A stretch of 64,000 bases of DNA from Promethearchaeota archaeon (GCA_030603385.1 JAUVXW010000016.1:1-64000); one strand, 5' to 3'; shown: positions 26,048 to 36,048, counted from the first letter of the stretch. The notes: generated from the letters alone by a model not told the origin. Program-made: numbers and translations.

Positions 26048-27241
26048 ATGATTAATCTTTTAACAGAATTTCTTCAAACTATATGCAAATTTATATCCTC
26101 TGCTAATTTTGTTTTAATTCTCTTATTCTTTATATTATTTTCTCATTTAATTCTCTTTTTTGTAAGAGATAAAAATTATATTTCCGCATTAGAAAAAATT
26201 AAAGCTTTTAAGCCTCTTTCATTACAAGATTTTGATAATCTTCCTACCGTGAATATAATTGTTCCTGCTTGGAAAGAAGGAGAAATATTCAATGGTTGCT
26301 TATTACAAATTAGTAAATTGTCATATCCTAATTTGAAGGTTATTGTAAATGCAGGAGGATCTGATGAAACAATAAATATTGCGGAATCATTTAAAAAAAA
26401 TACGAAGTTTTCTGTTATTTATCAAAAAACTGGTCAAGGAAAGATAAAAGCAATCAATGATTGCTTAAGACATGTTTCCGAAGGGATTATTTACTTAATA
26501 GACGCTGATGTTATTCTTACCGATCAAATAATTCTTAATATTCTTTATTCTTTAATTTATGAGAATAACGAGGTCGTTGTTGCTCGTGTTAAACCACATA
26601 GTTCTATTCAAAATATGGATTTAGTCAAGTATTTAGAAATAAATCGAAATATTGATTTTTTAGGCAGTTTCTCCAATAAAGTAAATTATACGACTCAAAA
26701 TACAGGAATAAAACATGAAGTTATTAAAACAATAGGTAAATTCTCAGAAGGAAGATTATCTGATGATGGAATTTCTATGGGTTCAGATATTCTTTCAAAA
26801 GGTTTTCAAATTCATTTAATTGATAAAAAAGTTGAATCCTTTAATTACCCTTATAAAATTAAAGATTATTTTAAACAAAATTTAAGGTGGCTTGAAAATT
26901 CTTTATACACACCTTATAAAAACCGATTTTTAAAAAGGGTAAAATTTTTTGGCTTAGTTCTTATATCAATTTACATATTTATATCTCCTTTTTTATTGGT
27001 TTTTAATATCAATTTATTTTTAATTGGTTTAGTAATGCTTTTGAGTTCTTATTTAAAAAGAGTAAGAAAAACTGTTTTCTTTAAAATGACAAACTCAAAT
27101 GAGAATATTAAAATTTCCACTTTTTTTTATATCAAACTCGTTCTCTATATAATTATTGATTTATTGATGAATATCATCGTTTTTATTGAAATAATATTTT
27201 ACAGAAAGGCCTATAAAAAAAGGAAAAATCTTTTTGGTTAA
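26048..27241 (+). CDS. membrane glycosyltransferase family 2
   Basis: About 397 residues with one N-terminal membrane helix and two or three at the C-terminus (from about 298). The GT-A core carries TVNIIVPAWKEG, VNAGGSDETI, YLIDADVIL (DxD), the acidic RLSDDGISMG and the QNLRW motif, the set seen in processive or membrane GT2 enzymes. I take the ATG at 26048, since the GAGGT Shine-Dalgarno-like site at 26037-26041 is 6 nt before it. The ATG at 26042 would lie directly against that site. It follows the GT4 gene by 86 bp. Confidence 0.87.
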   Translation: MINLLTEFLQTICKFISSANFVLILLFFILFSHLILFFVRDKNYISALEKIKAFKPLSLQDFDNLPTVNIIVPAWKEGEIFNGCLLQISKLSYPNLKVIVNAGGSDETINIAESFKKNTKFSVIYQKTGQGKIKAINDCLRHVSEGIIYLIDADVILTDQIILNILYSLIYENNEVVVARVKPHSSIQNMDLVKYLEINRNIDFLGSFSNKVNYTTQNTGIKHEVIKTIGKFSEGRLSDDGISMGSDILSKGFQIHLIDKKVESFNYPYKIKDYFKQNLRWLENSLYTPYKNRFLKRVKFFGLVLISIYIFISPFLLVFNINLFLIGLVMLLSSYLKRVRKTVFFKMTNSNENIKISTFFYIKLVLYIIIDLLMNIIVFIEIIFYRKAYKKRKNLFG

Positions 27242-27343
27242 AAAATTTATTTGAATTGAAAATCAGAAATTTTTTACAATAAAATTCATGTTTTACTATA
27301 ATTTATAAAAATTTAAAAAAAAATCTTATAAGTGATATAAAAC

Positions 27344-28075
27344 ATGAAATTACCTGCGTCTTTAAGGAAACTGCTTAATATTTTTTATCAGAACATTTAT
27401 ATTAACATGATTTATAAGAAGTTAAGTAGAAATAAAGGATTTAAAGACGACATTACCAATAATTTTCACAAACTCTTTTATAATGCCTATGCTGTGGAAG
27501 GCACATGGAAAGATATGAAATGGTTAGGAGTAAAAATCTTAAAAAATCCATTTGATTTATGGATATTTCAAGAAATTATTTTTAGATTAAAACCAGATGT
27601 TATTATAGAATGCGGGACGAAATATGGCGGTAGTGCATTATATTTTGCCTCTTTATGCGACTTATTAAATAATGGTAAAATAATAACAATTGATATTAAA
27701 GATCACAAAAATAAACCACAACATAAAAGAATTAAATATTTACTTGGTTCGTCTGTTTCTGAGGAAATTATCTCAAAAGTAAAAGAAAATATAAGCGAAA
27801 ATGACAAGGTATTAGTTATCCTTGATTCAGATCACAGAAAAGAACATGTATTGAAAGAATTAAAAGCCTATAATCTTTTAGTAACAAAAGGAAGTTATCT
27901 CATTGTAGAAGATACACATTTAAATGGGCATCCAATAGATCCTCTATTTGGACCAGGTCCAATGGAAGCAGTCAATGAATTTTTAAAAGAGAATCAAAAT
28001 TTCAAAATTGATCTTACGAAAGAAAAGTTTTACATGACATGGAATCCAAGGGGTTATCTCAAAAAGATAAATTAA
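27344..28075 (+). CDS. cephalosporin-hydroxylase/CmcI-like SAM methyltransferase
   Basis: 243 residues. The pattern NPFDLWIFQEII, then DVIIECGTKYGGSALYFA (motif I), IITIDIKD, VLVILDSDHRKEHVL, and LIVEDTHLNGHP marks the CmcI/rhamnosyl O-methyltransferase family. Despite the family name these are metal- and SAM-dependent methyltransferases, many acting on sugars. The metal ligands are probably the Asp and Glu of LDSDH and VEDTH. It is the last plus-strand gene of this run and is convergent with the second GT4 gene. Likely an O-methyltransferase for a glycan residue. Confidence 0.85.
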   Translation: MKLPASLRKLLNIFYQNIYINMIYKKLSRNKGFKDDITNNFHKLFYNAYAVEGTWKDMKWLGVKILKNPFDLWIFQEIIFRLKPDVIIECGTKYGGSALYFASLCDLLNNGKIITIDIKDHKNKPQHKRIKYLLGSSVSEEIISKVKENISENDKVLVILDSDHRKEHVLKELKAYNLLVTKGSYLIVEDTHLNGHPIDPLFGPGPMEAVNEFLKENQNFKIDLTKEKFYMTWNPRGYLKKIN

Positions 28076-28094
28076 TCTTGATTTTATAAAAATT

Positions 28095-29267
28095 TTACTT
28101 ACTTATTTTCTCAATTAATTCTTTAAACATATTTATTTCTTGAGCCATAGAGTAATTTTGAACAACAAATTTTCTCGCTGCTTCTTGAAGCTCTTTAATT
28201 TTTTGAGGATTTTCTAGCCATATATCATACACTTCACTAATTTTTTCTTTTATTGCTCGTGGGTTCAGGTCATCGATAAAAAAGGCAAAATTTCTTCCTT
28301 TTAATAACTCAACTGATCCAATAGTTTTACTACTTATGATGATTAATTTTGATGCGAGTGCTTCCATGATAGCTCTTGGAAATGGTTCTACTCGTGAAGA
28401 AAATAAAAACACGTCATTTTGATTGTAATAACGCGCAATTTTTTCATTATCAATATAACCATTAAATTGTAAATCTTCCGGAAATCGCTGTTCTAATTCC
28501 TTTACTGCGGATTTTAACGGACCCATTCCACAAAATTCGAAGATCACTTGAGCTTTTTCACATTCTTCCAAGAAAATTTCAATTGCCTTTAATAAAACAG
28601 CAACACCTTTATGAACATCATCAAGAAAACCAATGTAGACAAATTTCAATTTGTTTTCTGGTTCTTTTTTGCTTTCTGCACTGGTAAATTTATTTAGTTT
28701 AATTCCATGTATTATATGAATAATCTTCTTTGGATTATAGAAATTCTCTAGATACTTCTTAGCATTTTCAGATAGAGCATGATGGTATATATTTCTTTTA
28801 AAAAAAGATAAAAAAAGAAGAGAAATTCGATATTTCAAATTATATAAAGAAAATAACTTATCACTATGCAAAGGTTTTCTATAACCAATAATAAATTTTC
28901 CTTTTCGATGTAATAAGCTAAAGAACATGAAAATTAAACTCTGCTTAATATCAGAGTAAGATAAATAAATGATTTCATTTCTTTTAATTAATTTGTATAA
29001 TTTAAAAAGGTCCCAGGGATAAGGAAAATTAAAATTTTTATTAAAAATAGTCAATGTAACAAATTTTACTCTTCCAATTTTTTTTAATCCTTTTAATTTT
29101 TTATTAATTGTCTCTTTTGATAATAATTTTTTACCAATAAAAATATTAGTATCCATCAACATTATATTATAAAATTCCTGCAAACCAGAAGCCAATTCTA
29201 TCGCGGAAATTTCTCCTCCTCTTCCATTTTCTAATCCAAGAGGATTAAAGATCAATACATTTGTCAA
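28095..29267 (-). CDS. glycosyltransferase family 4
   Basis: GT-B enzyme of 390 residues. Marks: NPLGLENGRGGEISAIELA at the N-terminus (donor loop), IHGIKLNKFTSA at the domain link, then KFVYIGFLDDVHKGVAVLLKA, LQFNGYIDNEKIARYYNQNDVFLFSSRVEPFPRAIMEALAS. The last part carries the E-x7-E retaining signature (EPFPRAIME). The start is TTG at 29267, as no ATG fits before the conserved VLIFNPLG. It adds a sugar to the surface glycan. Confidence 0.88.
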   Translation of the reverse strand: MTNVLIFNPLGLENGRGGEISAIELASGLQEFYNIMLMDTNIFIGKKLLSKETINKKLKGLKKIGRVKFVTLTIFNKNFNFPYPWDLFKLYKLIKRNEIIYLSYSDIKQSLIFMFFSLLHRKGKFIIGYRKPLHSDKLFSLYNLKYRISLLFLSFFKRNIYHHALSENAKKYLENFYNPKKIIHIIHGIKLNKFTSAESKKEPENKLKFVYIGFLDDVHKGVAVLLKAIEIFLEECEKAQVIFEFCGMGPLKSAVKELEQRFPEDLQFNGYIDNEKIARYYNQNDVFLFSSRVEPFPRAIMEALASKLIIISSKTIGSVELLKGRNFAFFIDDLNPRAIKEKISEVYDIWLENPQKIKELQEAARKFVVQNYSMAQEINMFKELIEKISK

Positions 29268-29625
29268 ATCAAGTCAATACTCTAAAATAATAATAATTTT
29301 CGTTTATCTTATTATAGAATTTTATCCAAGATAAAAAATTTTAGGAATTTAATAAAAAATAATTCAAAGTAATTGAGTTCTTAACTTGAAAAATGACTGT
29401 AATTTATAAACACATAGATATTTAGAATTGTGGTTATCTCCTTGTATATTATCAAAAAATTATTTATAAACAAAACAAAAGTTTGTAACCTATTTGAGAA
29501 TTATATTTTAACATAAAGAGTATTTTCTATATTTTTTCTTAAAACTTTCATGAAAAAATTAAATCTATATTAAAATTCCTCTAAATAAATAACTTAAAAA
29601 AAAAATAAATTATAATAATGATAAT
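29268..29625. other. 358-bp AT-rich intergenic region between divergent genes
   Basis: No open frame of note. It must hold the promoters of the GT4 gene (minus) and the GMD-like gene (plus), but AT-richness makes any single TATA box unconvincing. I see no strong repeat or hairpin. Confidence 0.5.
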
Positions 29626-30777
29626 ATGAAAGATCTTGTTCCCATTGAAAAAGTAATAGAAGAAAATGTTCGAGTTAAAGAACTTGAAGATCAAGGATTT
29701 ATAATAAATCCTGAAAAATTAGATGAATATTTGAAAGAATTCAAGAATCGAACTAGTACTTCACCCAACAAAAACTATTGGAAAGATAAAAGAGCATTAA
29801 TAACAGGAATAAGTGGTTTTGCTGGCAGTCATTTAGCTGAACAACTATTAGATTTAGGATGTGAAGTTCATGGAACTATTCGACGACATGCTGTTCCTAT
29901 GCACGAAAATATAGAGCATTTAAGGGGTAAGGTATTATTACATGAAGCAGATATAACAAGCGCAGAAAGGATCCTTAGAATCTTTGAAGAAATTAGACCT
30001 AATGCTGTATTTCATCTTGCTGCAGAATCATTTGTGCCTACTTCCTTTAGAGAACCAGCTAGAGTAAGTCATAACAATATTATAGGAACTATCATAATAT
30101 TTGAAGCAGCAAGAAGGTTTGATGACGATTTAGAAAGTATTCAGGTCGCCTGTAGCAGTGAGCAATATGGACTAGTTGATCCAAATGAAGTTCCTGTATC
30201 AGAAAATTTGAAAACGAATCCCTTTCGACCAAGAAGTATTTATGGGATAACAAAAGTCGCCACTGAACAGATAGCGTGGTTATATCATAATTCCTATGGT
30301 GTTCCTAGTATAATTACAAGAGGATTTAATCATGAAGGACCAAGAAGAGGAATACAGTTTGTAACAAGTGTCATTCATCGACAAATTGTAGAAATTATAG
30401 AAGGGAAAAGGGATAATATTGTAATTGGAAATCCTAACGCTATTAGAGATTTCACCCATGTTAAAGATACTGTTAATGCATATATATTGGTTAGTGAAAA
30501 AAAGAAATATAGCGAACCATACAATGTTTGTTCTGGAAAGGGAATTATGATAGGCGACTATGTTGAATTAGCGAAAAAAACTTTTAACATTTCTGCTAAA
30601 GTATTTGTTGATCCAAACCGGTTGCGACCAAGTGAAGTCCCTTTACTTATCGGAAGAAATGATAAAATCTTCAACGAAACTGGATGGAAACCTGTACGTT
30701 CAATTATTGATATTATAAAAGATGGTGTTGAATACTTCCAAATACATCCAGAACAATTAGGAATTGAAGCACATTAA
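29626..30777 (+). CDS. GDP-mannose 4,6-dehydratase-like SDR with N-terminal extension
   Basis: 383 residues. The SDR core starts near 55 with ALITGISGFAGSHLAEQL, followed by HLAAESFVPTSF, ACSSEQYG, the Y-G-I-T-K catalytic pair, GFNHEGPRRGIQFVTS, and VDPNRLRPSEVPLLIG. The last two are typical of the GMD/RMD group. About 55 residues precede the Rossmann fold and are not recognised; they keep good codon use, and the ATG at 29626 is the first Met. The enzyme would make GDP- or related 4-keto-6-deoxy sugar. It marks the right end of the glycan island. Confidence 0.85.
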   Translation: MKDLVPIEKVIEENVRVKELEDQGFIINPEKLDEYLKEFKNRTSTSPNKNYWKDKRALITGISGFAGSHLAEQLLDLGCEVHGTIRRHAVPMHENIEHLRGKVLLHEADITSAERILRIFEEIRPNAVFHLAAESFVPTSFREPARVSHNNIIGTIIIFEAARRFDDDLESIQVACSSEQYGLVDPNEVPVSENLKTNPFRPRSIYGITKVATEQIAWLYHNSYGVPSIITRGFNHEGPRRGIQFVTSVIHRQIVEIIEGKRDNIVIGNPNAIRDFTHVKDTVNAYILVSEKKKYSEPYNVCSGKGIMIGDYVELAKKTFNISAKVFVDPNRLRPSEVPLLIGRNDKIFNETGWKPVRSIIDIIKDGVEYFQIHPEQLGIEAH

Positions 30778-30826
30778 ATTAAATTTCTCTTTCAAAAATT
30801 TTAAAAAAATTGAAATGATTTTGTAT

Positions 30827-31543
30827 TTAGATATTCAATTCTTTTTTTTGAATTTGGATTAAATCTAAAATACCCTTTTCCCCCAATTCCATTATTTCAT
30901 CTAGTTTCTTTTTAGTGAAAGTAGCTCCTTCAGCAGTTCCTTGAATTTCAATAATTTCAGAATTCTCATTCATTACTAAATTAAAATCCACATCAACCTT
31001 AGAATCTTCAACATAGTTTAAATCAAGTAAGACTTGATCATCCTTTATCCCTAATGAAATTGCGGCTATTACCTTATAATCTGGAAAATCATAAATTAAT
31101 TGTTGATTATAGAGATAATTTAATGCATCAAATACTGCTATAAACGCTCCTGTTATTGAAGCACATCTAGTCCCACCATCCGCTTGTATCACATCACAAT
31201 CAATTCTTATTGTTCTTTCACCGAGTTTCTCATAATTGAAAGCAGCACGCATACTACGCCCAATTAATCGTTGAATTTCCATAGATCTTCCTCTATTAGT
31301 GTCTCTCTGATTTCTTACATGTGTTGCTCTTGGTAACATTGAATATTCAGCAGTAATCCAACCGGTTCCAGTATCAACTAGAAATCTTGGTACTGAATCC
31401 ATAACTGATGCGGTTACAATAACTTTAGTACTTCCTTGAGTTAATAGTACAGAACCTTCTGGATACTTAAGAAAATTTCTTTTTATCGTTGTTTTTCTAA
31501 TTTCATTAAATTTCCGTCCATCAAACCTTATATTCCCAACCAT
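30827..31543 (-). CDS. rph: ribonuclease PH-type phosphorolytic exonuclease
   Basis: 238 residues, the length of RNase PH. The blocks DTGTGWITAEYSMLPRATH, NRGRSMEIQRLIGRSMRA, LGERTIRIDCDVIQADGGTR, SITGAFIAVFDAL and EIQGTAEGATF follow the bacterial RNase PH consensus nearly throughout. Archaeal Rrp41 differs at most of these (for example it lacks GTAE). RNase PH trims the 3' end of tRNA precursors with phosphate. No exosome neighbours (Rrp4, Rrp42) are present. A bacterial-type rph in an archaeal context suggests lateral transfer or a lineage-specific PH enzyme. It is convergent with the GMD-like gene; ATG at 31543. Confidence 0.88.
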   Translation of the reverse strand: MVGNIRFDGRKFNEIRKTTIKRNFLKYPEGSVLLTQGSTKVIVTASVMDSVPRFLVDTGTGWITAEYSMLPRATHVRNQRDTNRGRSMEIQRLIGRSMRAAFNYEKLGERTIRIDCDVIQADGGTRCASITGAFIAVFDALNYLYNQQLIYDFPDYKVIAAISLGIKDDQVLLDLNYVEDSKVDVDFNLVMNENSEIIEIQGTAEGATFTKKKLDEIMELGEKGILDLIQIQKKELNI

Positions 31544-31679
31544 CTATAAAAAACCTAATTTTATCCGTCTAATAATCAGTAAAAATTTAAAATTCTTTAA
31601 TTAATGAAAAGAGTATATTATAATATATTTCGCTAAGTAAAAAAGTTACTAAAAATAGAAAATATGCCAAATTATATTA

Positions 31680-32780
31680 TTATACCATTGGATAAGACCC
31701 TAATATTTTACACCAGATTACATCCTCATTAATTTTTTCAAAAACCTGTACAACTTTCTCTTCATCTTTATTACCCTCAAAATCCATCAGAAAAATGTAC
31801 TCCCAACGTCCTCTTCTCCTTGGACGAGATTCAATTTTTAATAAATTAATATTTGCATCAGCAAAAATCTTCAATACACGATATAAAGCTCCTGGAGTAT
31901 GCTTTGTGACAAAGACCACTGAGGTTTTGATTTTTCCCTCTTTATGATCATTTTCTCTTTTAGAAATTATTAGAAACCTAGTAAAATTTAATGGGTTATC
32001 TTCAATATTAGTGCTTAGAACTTTCAAATTATAGATTTGGCTTGAAAATTCAGTTCCTATTGCAGAATACGATTCATCATTTAATTCTTGAACTCTTCGA
32101 ACTGCTTCAGCCGTTGAATTTACACTAATCAATTTAACATTGGGCAGATTAGTTTTAATCCAGATCCTAGTTTGAGCAAAAGCTTGAGGATGAGAAATTA
32201 TTGTTTGGATTTTTGATAAATCAGAGTTTTTCACAGATATTAGATTTTGAATAATTCTTAACTCAATTTCTCCGTATATGATGAGATTTTTCTCAATTAA
32301 TAAATCAAGTGTTTCCCTAACCGTGCCTTGAAGGCTATTTTCAATGGGAATGACTCCAAAATCGATTAGACCTTTTTCTACATTTTCGAATATTTCTAGT
32401 GAACTACTGGCTGTTCTTAATTCTGATCCTGCTTTAGGGAAAGATTCTAAAGCTGCTTGATGGGTAAAGGTTCCTTTTGGGCCTAAGTATCCAACTTTTG
32501 TTATCGAACCTTGAATTAACTTACTTGCGCTCATGATTTCTTTCCAAATAGCTTCTATGCTCGAATCTTTGAAAATAGATGACTTACTTTTCAACCTATC
32601 AATAATTTCCTTTTCTCTTTGTGGTTGAAACACCTTCATATCTAATCGATCTTTTAGATCTCCTATCGCAGCTACAATGTTCCCACGTTTGTTTAGGAGT
32701 TCTACAATAGTATCATCGATTTTATCGATTTCTTCCCTTAACTTTCTTAATTCTTTTTTCAAATTGTTTTGATTGTTCAT
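31680..32780 (-). CDS. pheA: bifunctional chorismate mutase / prephenate dehydratase
   Basis: 366 residues in three parts. AroQ-type chorismate mutase at about 1-95 (LRKLREEIDKIDDTIVELLNKR, then PQREKEIIDRL); prephenate dehydratase at about 107-285 (VGYLGPKGTFTHQAA, GVIPIENSLQGTV, and the TRF motif in NFTRFLII); ACT regulatory domain at about 285-366 with the GALYRVLKIF and ESRP phenylalanine-binding motifs. It makes phenylpyruvate and is expected to be inhibited by Phe. It lies 33 bp after pheT on the same strand, so synthesis of Phe and its charging to tRNA appear co-transcribed. Confidence 0.95.
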   Translation of the reverse strand: MNNQNNLKKELRKLREEIDKIDDTIVELLNKRGNIVAAIGDLKDRLDMKVFQPQREKEIIDRLKSKSSIFKDSSIEAIWKEIMSASKLIQGSITKVGYLGPKGTFTHQAALESFPKAGSELRTASSSLEIFENVEKGLIDFGVIPIENSLQGTVRETLDLLIEKNLIIYGEIELRIIQNLISVKNSDLSKIQTIISHPQAFAQTRIWIKTNLPNVKLISVNSTAEAVRRVQELNDESYSAIGTEFSSQIYNLKVLSTNIEDNPLNFTRFLIISKRENDHKEGKIKTSVVFVTKHTPGALYRVLKIFADANINLLKIESRPRRRGRWEYIFLMDFEGNKDEEKVVQVFEKINEDVIWCKILGSYPMV

Positions 32781-32813
32781 ATCAGAATATTTAATATAAT
32801 TGATTTAAAATTA

Positions 32814-34496
32814 TTAATAATTAAAAAAGTGTTCAATATTTAGTTCAAATGCCGAAACAGGAAACTCTAGTTTAAAATTCAACAAAATTTCTGGATGTAG
32901 CTCACCAATTTCACCAATAATCAAATCTTTTAAATAAATTTCCCCATATCGACCATCGATATAACTTGGATTTTTCCCAGGTTTTATTTCATAATCATCA
33001 AAGTATCCAAGTGAAGTCATTATAAAGTCTAAAGAAGATTTTATTTCAGTATAATCTGCATCTTCATGATAAGAAACAGCAGATAAATGTACTTCTCTTT
33101 TAGTTCCTGTTTCTTCTTTTTTTGATAGTAAGATAACATCACCAACTTCAAATATTCTTATAGGTTTTTCTTCAGATCGATTTAAAAGCAAAGTATCCAT
33201 TAATTTAGGAAGTATCCTTGTTCTAGTTGTATTATACTCTTTAGAGACAGGATTAGCAATTTCAACAATTTCCCCAATCTCAGATTCTTGTTTCATATAG
33301 TTAAATTGCTTATCTGAACTTGCAAGAATGAAATTTATAACCTCTAAATATCCTGCCCCTATCATAATCTTTCTTATCCTATTTGAGTAGTCTTGTATTG
33401 GATGATATTGCCCTATACCCCCCTCGTGAATTGTAAGAGGTAAATTAAAGTAGCCATAACCAATAGCACATTCCTCAGTGAAGTCAATTGGATGCATAAG
33501 ATCCCCCCTATAAGCAGGTACTACAACATCTAAGTGTCCTTTCTTTTTAGATTTTTCTGCATCCATTCTAACTTTTTTAAAACATTTTATCATTTCTGAA
33601 GTTGATAAATTCAAACCAATAACACTATTAATATAATCAACATTAACTTCCCATTTTTTTGGTTCTAAATTAGGTGTGACTATTTCACTTTCTCCTTCAT
33701 AGTTTACTTTAACAGTCTCTAATTTTGCACCCATATCGGCTAATGTAGTAGATAGGATATTTAAAGCTAAGTTTATTGCATTAAAATCCGTACCAGTTAA
33801 ATCTAAAAATAAGTTTTTTGTTTCATCTGTTACCGTAGTAAGAACTCCATTTATAACAGGTGGAAAGGACAATACTTCGTTATTACTGTCAAAAATAATT
33901 GGATATACTTCTTTACCTTCTAAAATATGAGCATATTCAATACCCTTTTCATGTAATAATAATATCTCTTCTAAATTCATTGGATATCCATCCCCATGTA
34001 ATGGAACAAAGCTAACAGAATCTGGTTTTACAGCAGTATATCTGTAAGGAGAAACAACTTTATCTAAATCATGTACTCCAATTGCTACTTTTCTTCTATC
34101 CCTTCCAACCGCCCAATGTAAATGTTCTTGAATATTCATTAATGTAGCAACTTCATCTTCATCTAAATCAATATCACGAATAATTCCACAGACTATATAT
34201 GGTCGAACTTTTTTTACGCTGGGATCTACATTCAAGACTATGTCTCCTGAAATAACATCAAAAGATGGGAGACCTTCCTCAATTTCATAATATCCTTTAA
34301 GAGCTCTAGCAATACCTTCAGGACTAGAAAAATCTGGTCTATTAGGACTATATTCAACTTTTACTTTTTGTTCTTTCTCATTGATATCTTCCAAATCTAG
34401 ACTAATCCCTTGTAGATCATATTCTAATTCTTTCAGATCTAATTTTTTTCCGACTAATCTTTCTAATCTTTCAACTTTTAATTCAATTGTAGGCAC
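32814..34496 (-). CDS. pheT: phenylalanyl-tRNA synthetase beta subunit (archaeal type)
   Basis: About 560 residues, the archaeal/eukaryal PheT length. It carries the PNRPDFSSPEGIARAL block, the B5 domain (about 275-345), PAYRGDLMHPIDFTEECAIGYGY and NPVSKEYNTTRTRILP. It pairs with PheS to form the (alpha-beta)2 enzyme. The open frame has a GTG at 34505, but I choose the GTG at 34496: it gives the family start MPTIELKVERLERL, and the AAGGTGAT Shine-Dalgarno at 34501-34508 is then 4 nt away. That site overlaps the pheS stop, so the two genes are translationally coupled. Confidence 0.95.
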   Translation of the reverse strand: MPTIELKVERLERLVGKKLDLKELEYDLQGISLDLEDINEKEQKVKVEYSPNRPDFSSPEGIARALKGYYEIEEGLPSFDVISGDIVLNVDPSVKKVRPYIVCGIIRDIDLDEDEVATLMNIQEHLHWAVGRDRRKVAIGVHDLDKVVSPYRYTAVKPDSVSFVPLHGDGYPMNLEEILLLHEKGIEYAHILEGKEVYPIIFDSNNEVLSFPPVINGVLTTVTDETKNLFLDLTGTDFNAINLALNILSTTLADMGAKLETVKVNYEGESEIVTPNLEPKKWEVNVDYINSVIGLNLSTSEMIKCFKKVRMDAEKSKKKGHLDVVVPAYRGDLMHPIDFTEECAIGYGYFNLPLTIHEGGIGQYHPIQDYSNRIRKIMIGAGYLEVINFILASSDKQFNYMKQESEIGEIVEIANPVSKEYNTTRTRILPKLMDTLLLNRSEEKPIRIFEVGDVILLSKKEETGTKREVHLSAVSYHEDADYTEIKSSLDFIMTSLGYFDDYEIKPGKNPSYIDGRYGEIYLKDLIIGEIGELHPEILLNFKLEFPVSAFELNIEHFFNY

Positions 34497-34500
34497 ATTA

Positions 34501-34508
34501 ATCACCTT
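34501..34508 (-). promoter_or_regulatory. Shine-Dalgarno site of pheT that decides its start
   Basis: AAGGTGAT on the minus strand is complementary to the usual archaeal 16S 3' end. It overlaps the pheS stop codon and points to the GTG at 34496 rather than the GTG inside the site itself (34505). Confidence 0.65.
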
Positions 34509-36048
34509 ATTTAAGATATGATTGTTGTCTTAACCAATTAATTGGGTTAATATAAAAATCTCTAATATCTTTCCGACCGTAATAAAGCATAGCGATTCTC
34601 TCAAGACCTTGACCCCATGCTAAAACACGTGTAGGTTCCTTAATCCCCCATGGATAAGTAACCTCTGGTCTAAATATCCCTGATCCGCCCATTTCTAGCC
34701 ATTCATCCAATTTATCATAATATACAGAAACTTCCATACTAGGCTCTGTATAAGGAAAAAATCCTGGTCTTGTTATGATCTTTTTGAAGCCCATTTTTCT
34801 ATAAAATTCTGATAGTAATCCAATTAAATCACATAGAGTAACATTATCATCAATCACAATTCCTTCTATTTGGGTAAATTCAGCTAGATGAGACTTATCA
34901 ACTTTTTCATTTCGAAATACTCTATCAACACAAAATACTTTTACTGGAACTTTTTCATTGTTTCTATAAAACTGAGCCAACCTACGCATTGTAGTGGCGG
35001 TAGTATGAGTTCTTAAAACTGTTTTCTTGGCAGTATTGATGTCCCATGCATATCTCCATCCAGAAGAGCCTGAATCACCTCCATTTTCATGTATTTCTTT
35101 TACAGCTAAAACTCTTTCTTTTTCTGGTAATTTTGCTGTTTTTGGATTATTAAGGTAGAATGTATCTTGCATTTCACGAGCGGGATGATCTTGAGGTTGA
35201 AATAATGCATCAAAATTATAAAAAGCACTTTCAATAATAGGGCCTCTTATTTCAGTAAAACCCATTGATAAGAAAATTTCTCTTATTTCATTTATTAGAT
35301 TAATTAAAGGGTGAATCTTTCCCGCTTTTAATAATGGACCAGGTTTGGAAACATCAAAAGGTTTTAAATCAAAATTTTTCCAGGTCCCTGAACTTAGCAT
35401 CTCAGAAGTTATTTTACTTACTTGTGTTAGCTCATTAATCTCCGAAATAGAGATCTTTTTACCTTTTTCAGTTAAGTATAGAATACGTTGAGTTTTACGA
35501 TTCTTTTCTATTAATTTTCTTTTATTTAGAACATCTATTAGCTTTTGGTCATCTTTAGAAAATTTAGAAAAATCAATTGCAAGATTTTCTTCAAATTTTT
35601 TTAAAACTTTTTCCAGTTCTGTTGGTGGAAACTCTTCAGCAACTATAAATATCTTGTTTTCCCCTGAAGCTTTGCTTTGACTAATCCACCTATTTTTTTT
35701 TAGATTTGAAATTCCAACATAAAAAATGTTTCTATCTAAATTTGATCGTTTCAGCAAGTCATCTAAAGTAATTTCTTTAATTTCATCTTTTATCATTATA
35801 TTTATTAATTTGCGTTCGGGTAATTCATTTTTCAAATATGCCCTCCCTTCATCATTTAAAGAAATCTGATATATATCTTCTTCTTTAAATCCTCCTAAAT
35901 TATGTTCAATGAAATCATTCACTGCTGACATAAGAACTATATAATCAATTCCCATTTCTTCAGCGACTTTAGTAGCTATTACATTAGATCGCTTTTTCTT
36001 AAGCAATTTTAGAATTTCAATCGTTCGTTTTTTAAGCTTGATTATCAT
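34507..36048 (-). CDS. pheS: phenylalanyl-tRNA synthetase alpha subunit
   Basis: 513 residues, archaeal/eukaryal type with long N-terminal winged-helix DNA-binding-like repeats (about 1-210). The class II catalytic domain follows: motif 1 near HPLINLINEIREIFLSMGF, motif 2 FRNEKVDKSHLAEFTQIEG and motif 3 VLAWGQGLERIAML. The TTATTMRRLAQFYRN segment is standard. It starts at ATG 36048 and is followed by pheT with translational coupling. A hairpin-forming sequence lies about 180-220 bp upstream and may be part of a leader. Confidence 0.95.
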   Translation of the reverse strand: MIIKLKKRTIEILKLLKKKRSNVIATKVAEEMGIDYIVLMSAVNDFIEHNLGGFKEEDIYQISLNDEGRAYLKNELPERKLINIMIKDEIKEITLDDLLKRSNLDRNIFYVGISNLKKNRWISQSKASGENKIFIVAEEFPPTELEKVLKKFEENLAIDFSKFSKDDQKLIDVLNKRKLIEKNRKTQRILYLTEKGKKISISEINELTQVSKITSEMLSSGTWKNFDLKPFDVSKPGPLLKAGKIHPLINLINEIREIFLSMGFTEIRGPIIESAFYNFDALFQPQDHPAREMQDTFYLNNPKTAKLPEKERVLAVKEIHENGGDSGSSGWRYAWDINTAKKTVLRTHTTATTMRRLAQFYRNNEKVPVKVFCVDRVFRNEKVDKSHLAEFTQIEGIVIDDNVTLCDLIGLLSEFYRKMGFKKIITRPGFFPYTEPSMEVSVYYDKLDEWLEMGGSGIFRPEVTYPWGIKEPTRVLAWGQGLERIAMLYYGRKDIRDFYINPINWLRQQSYLK

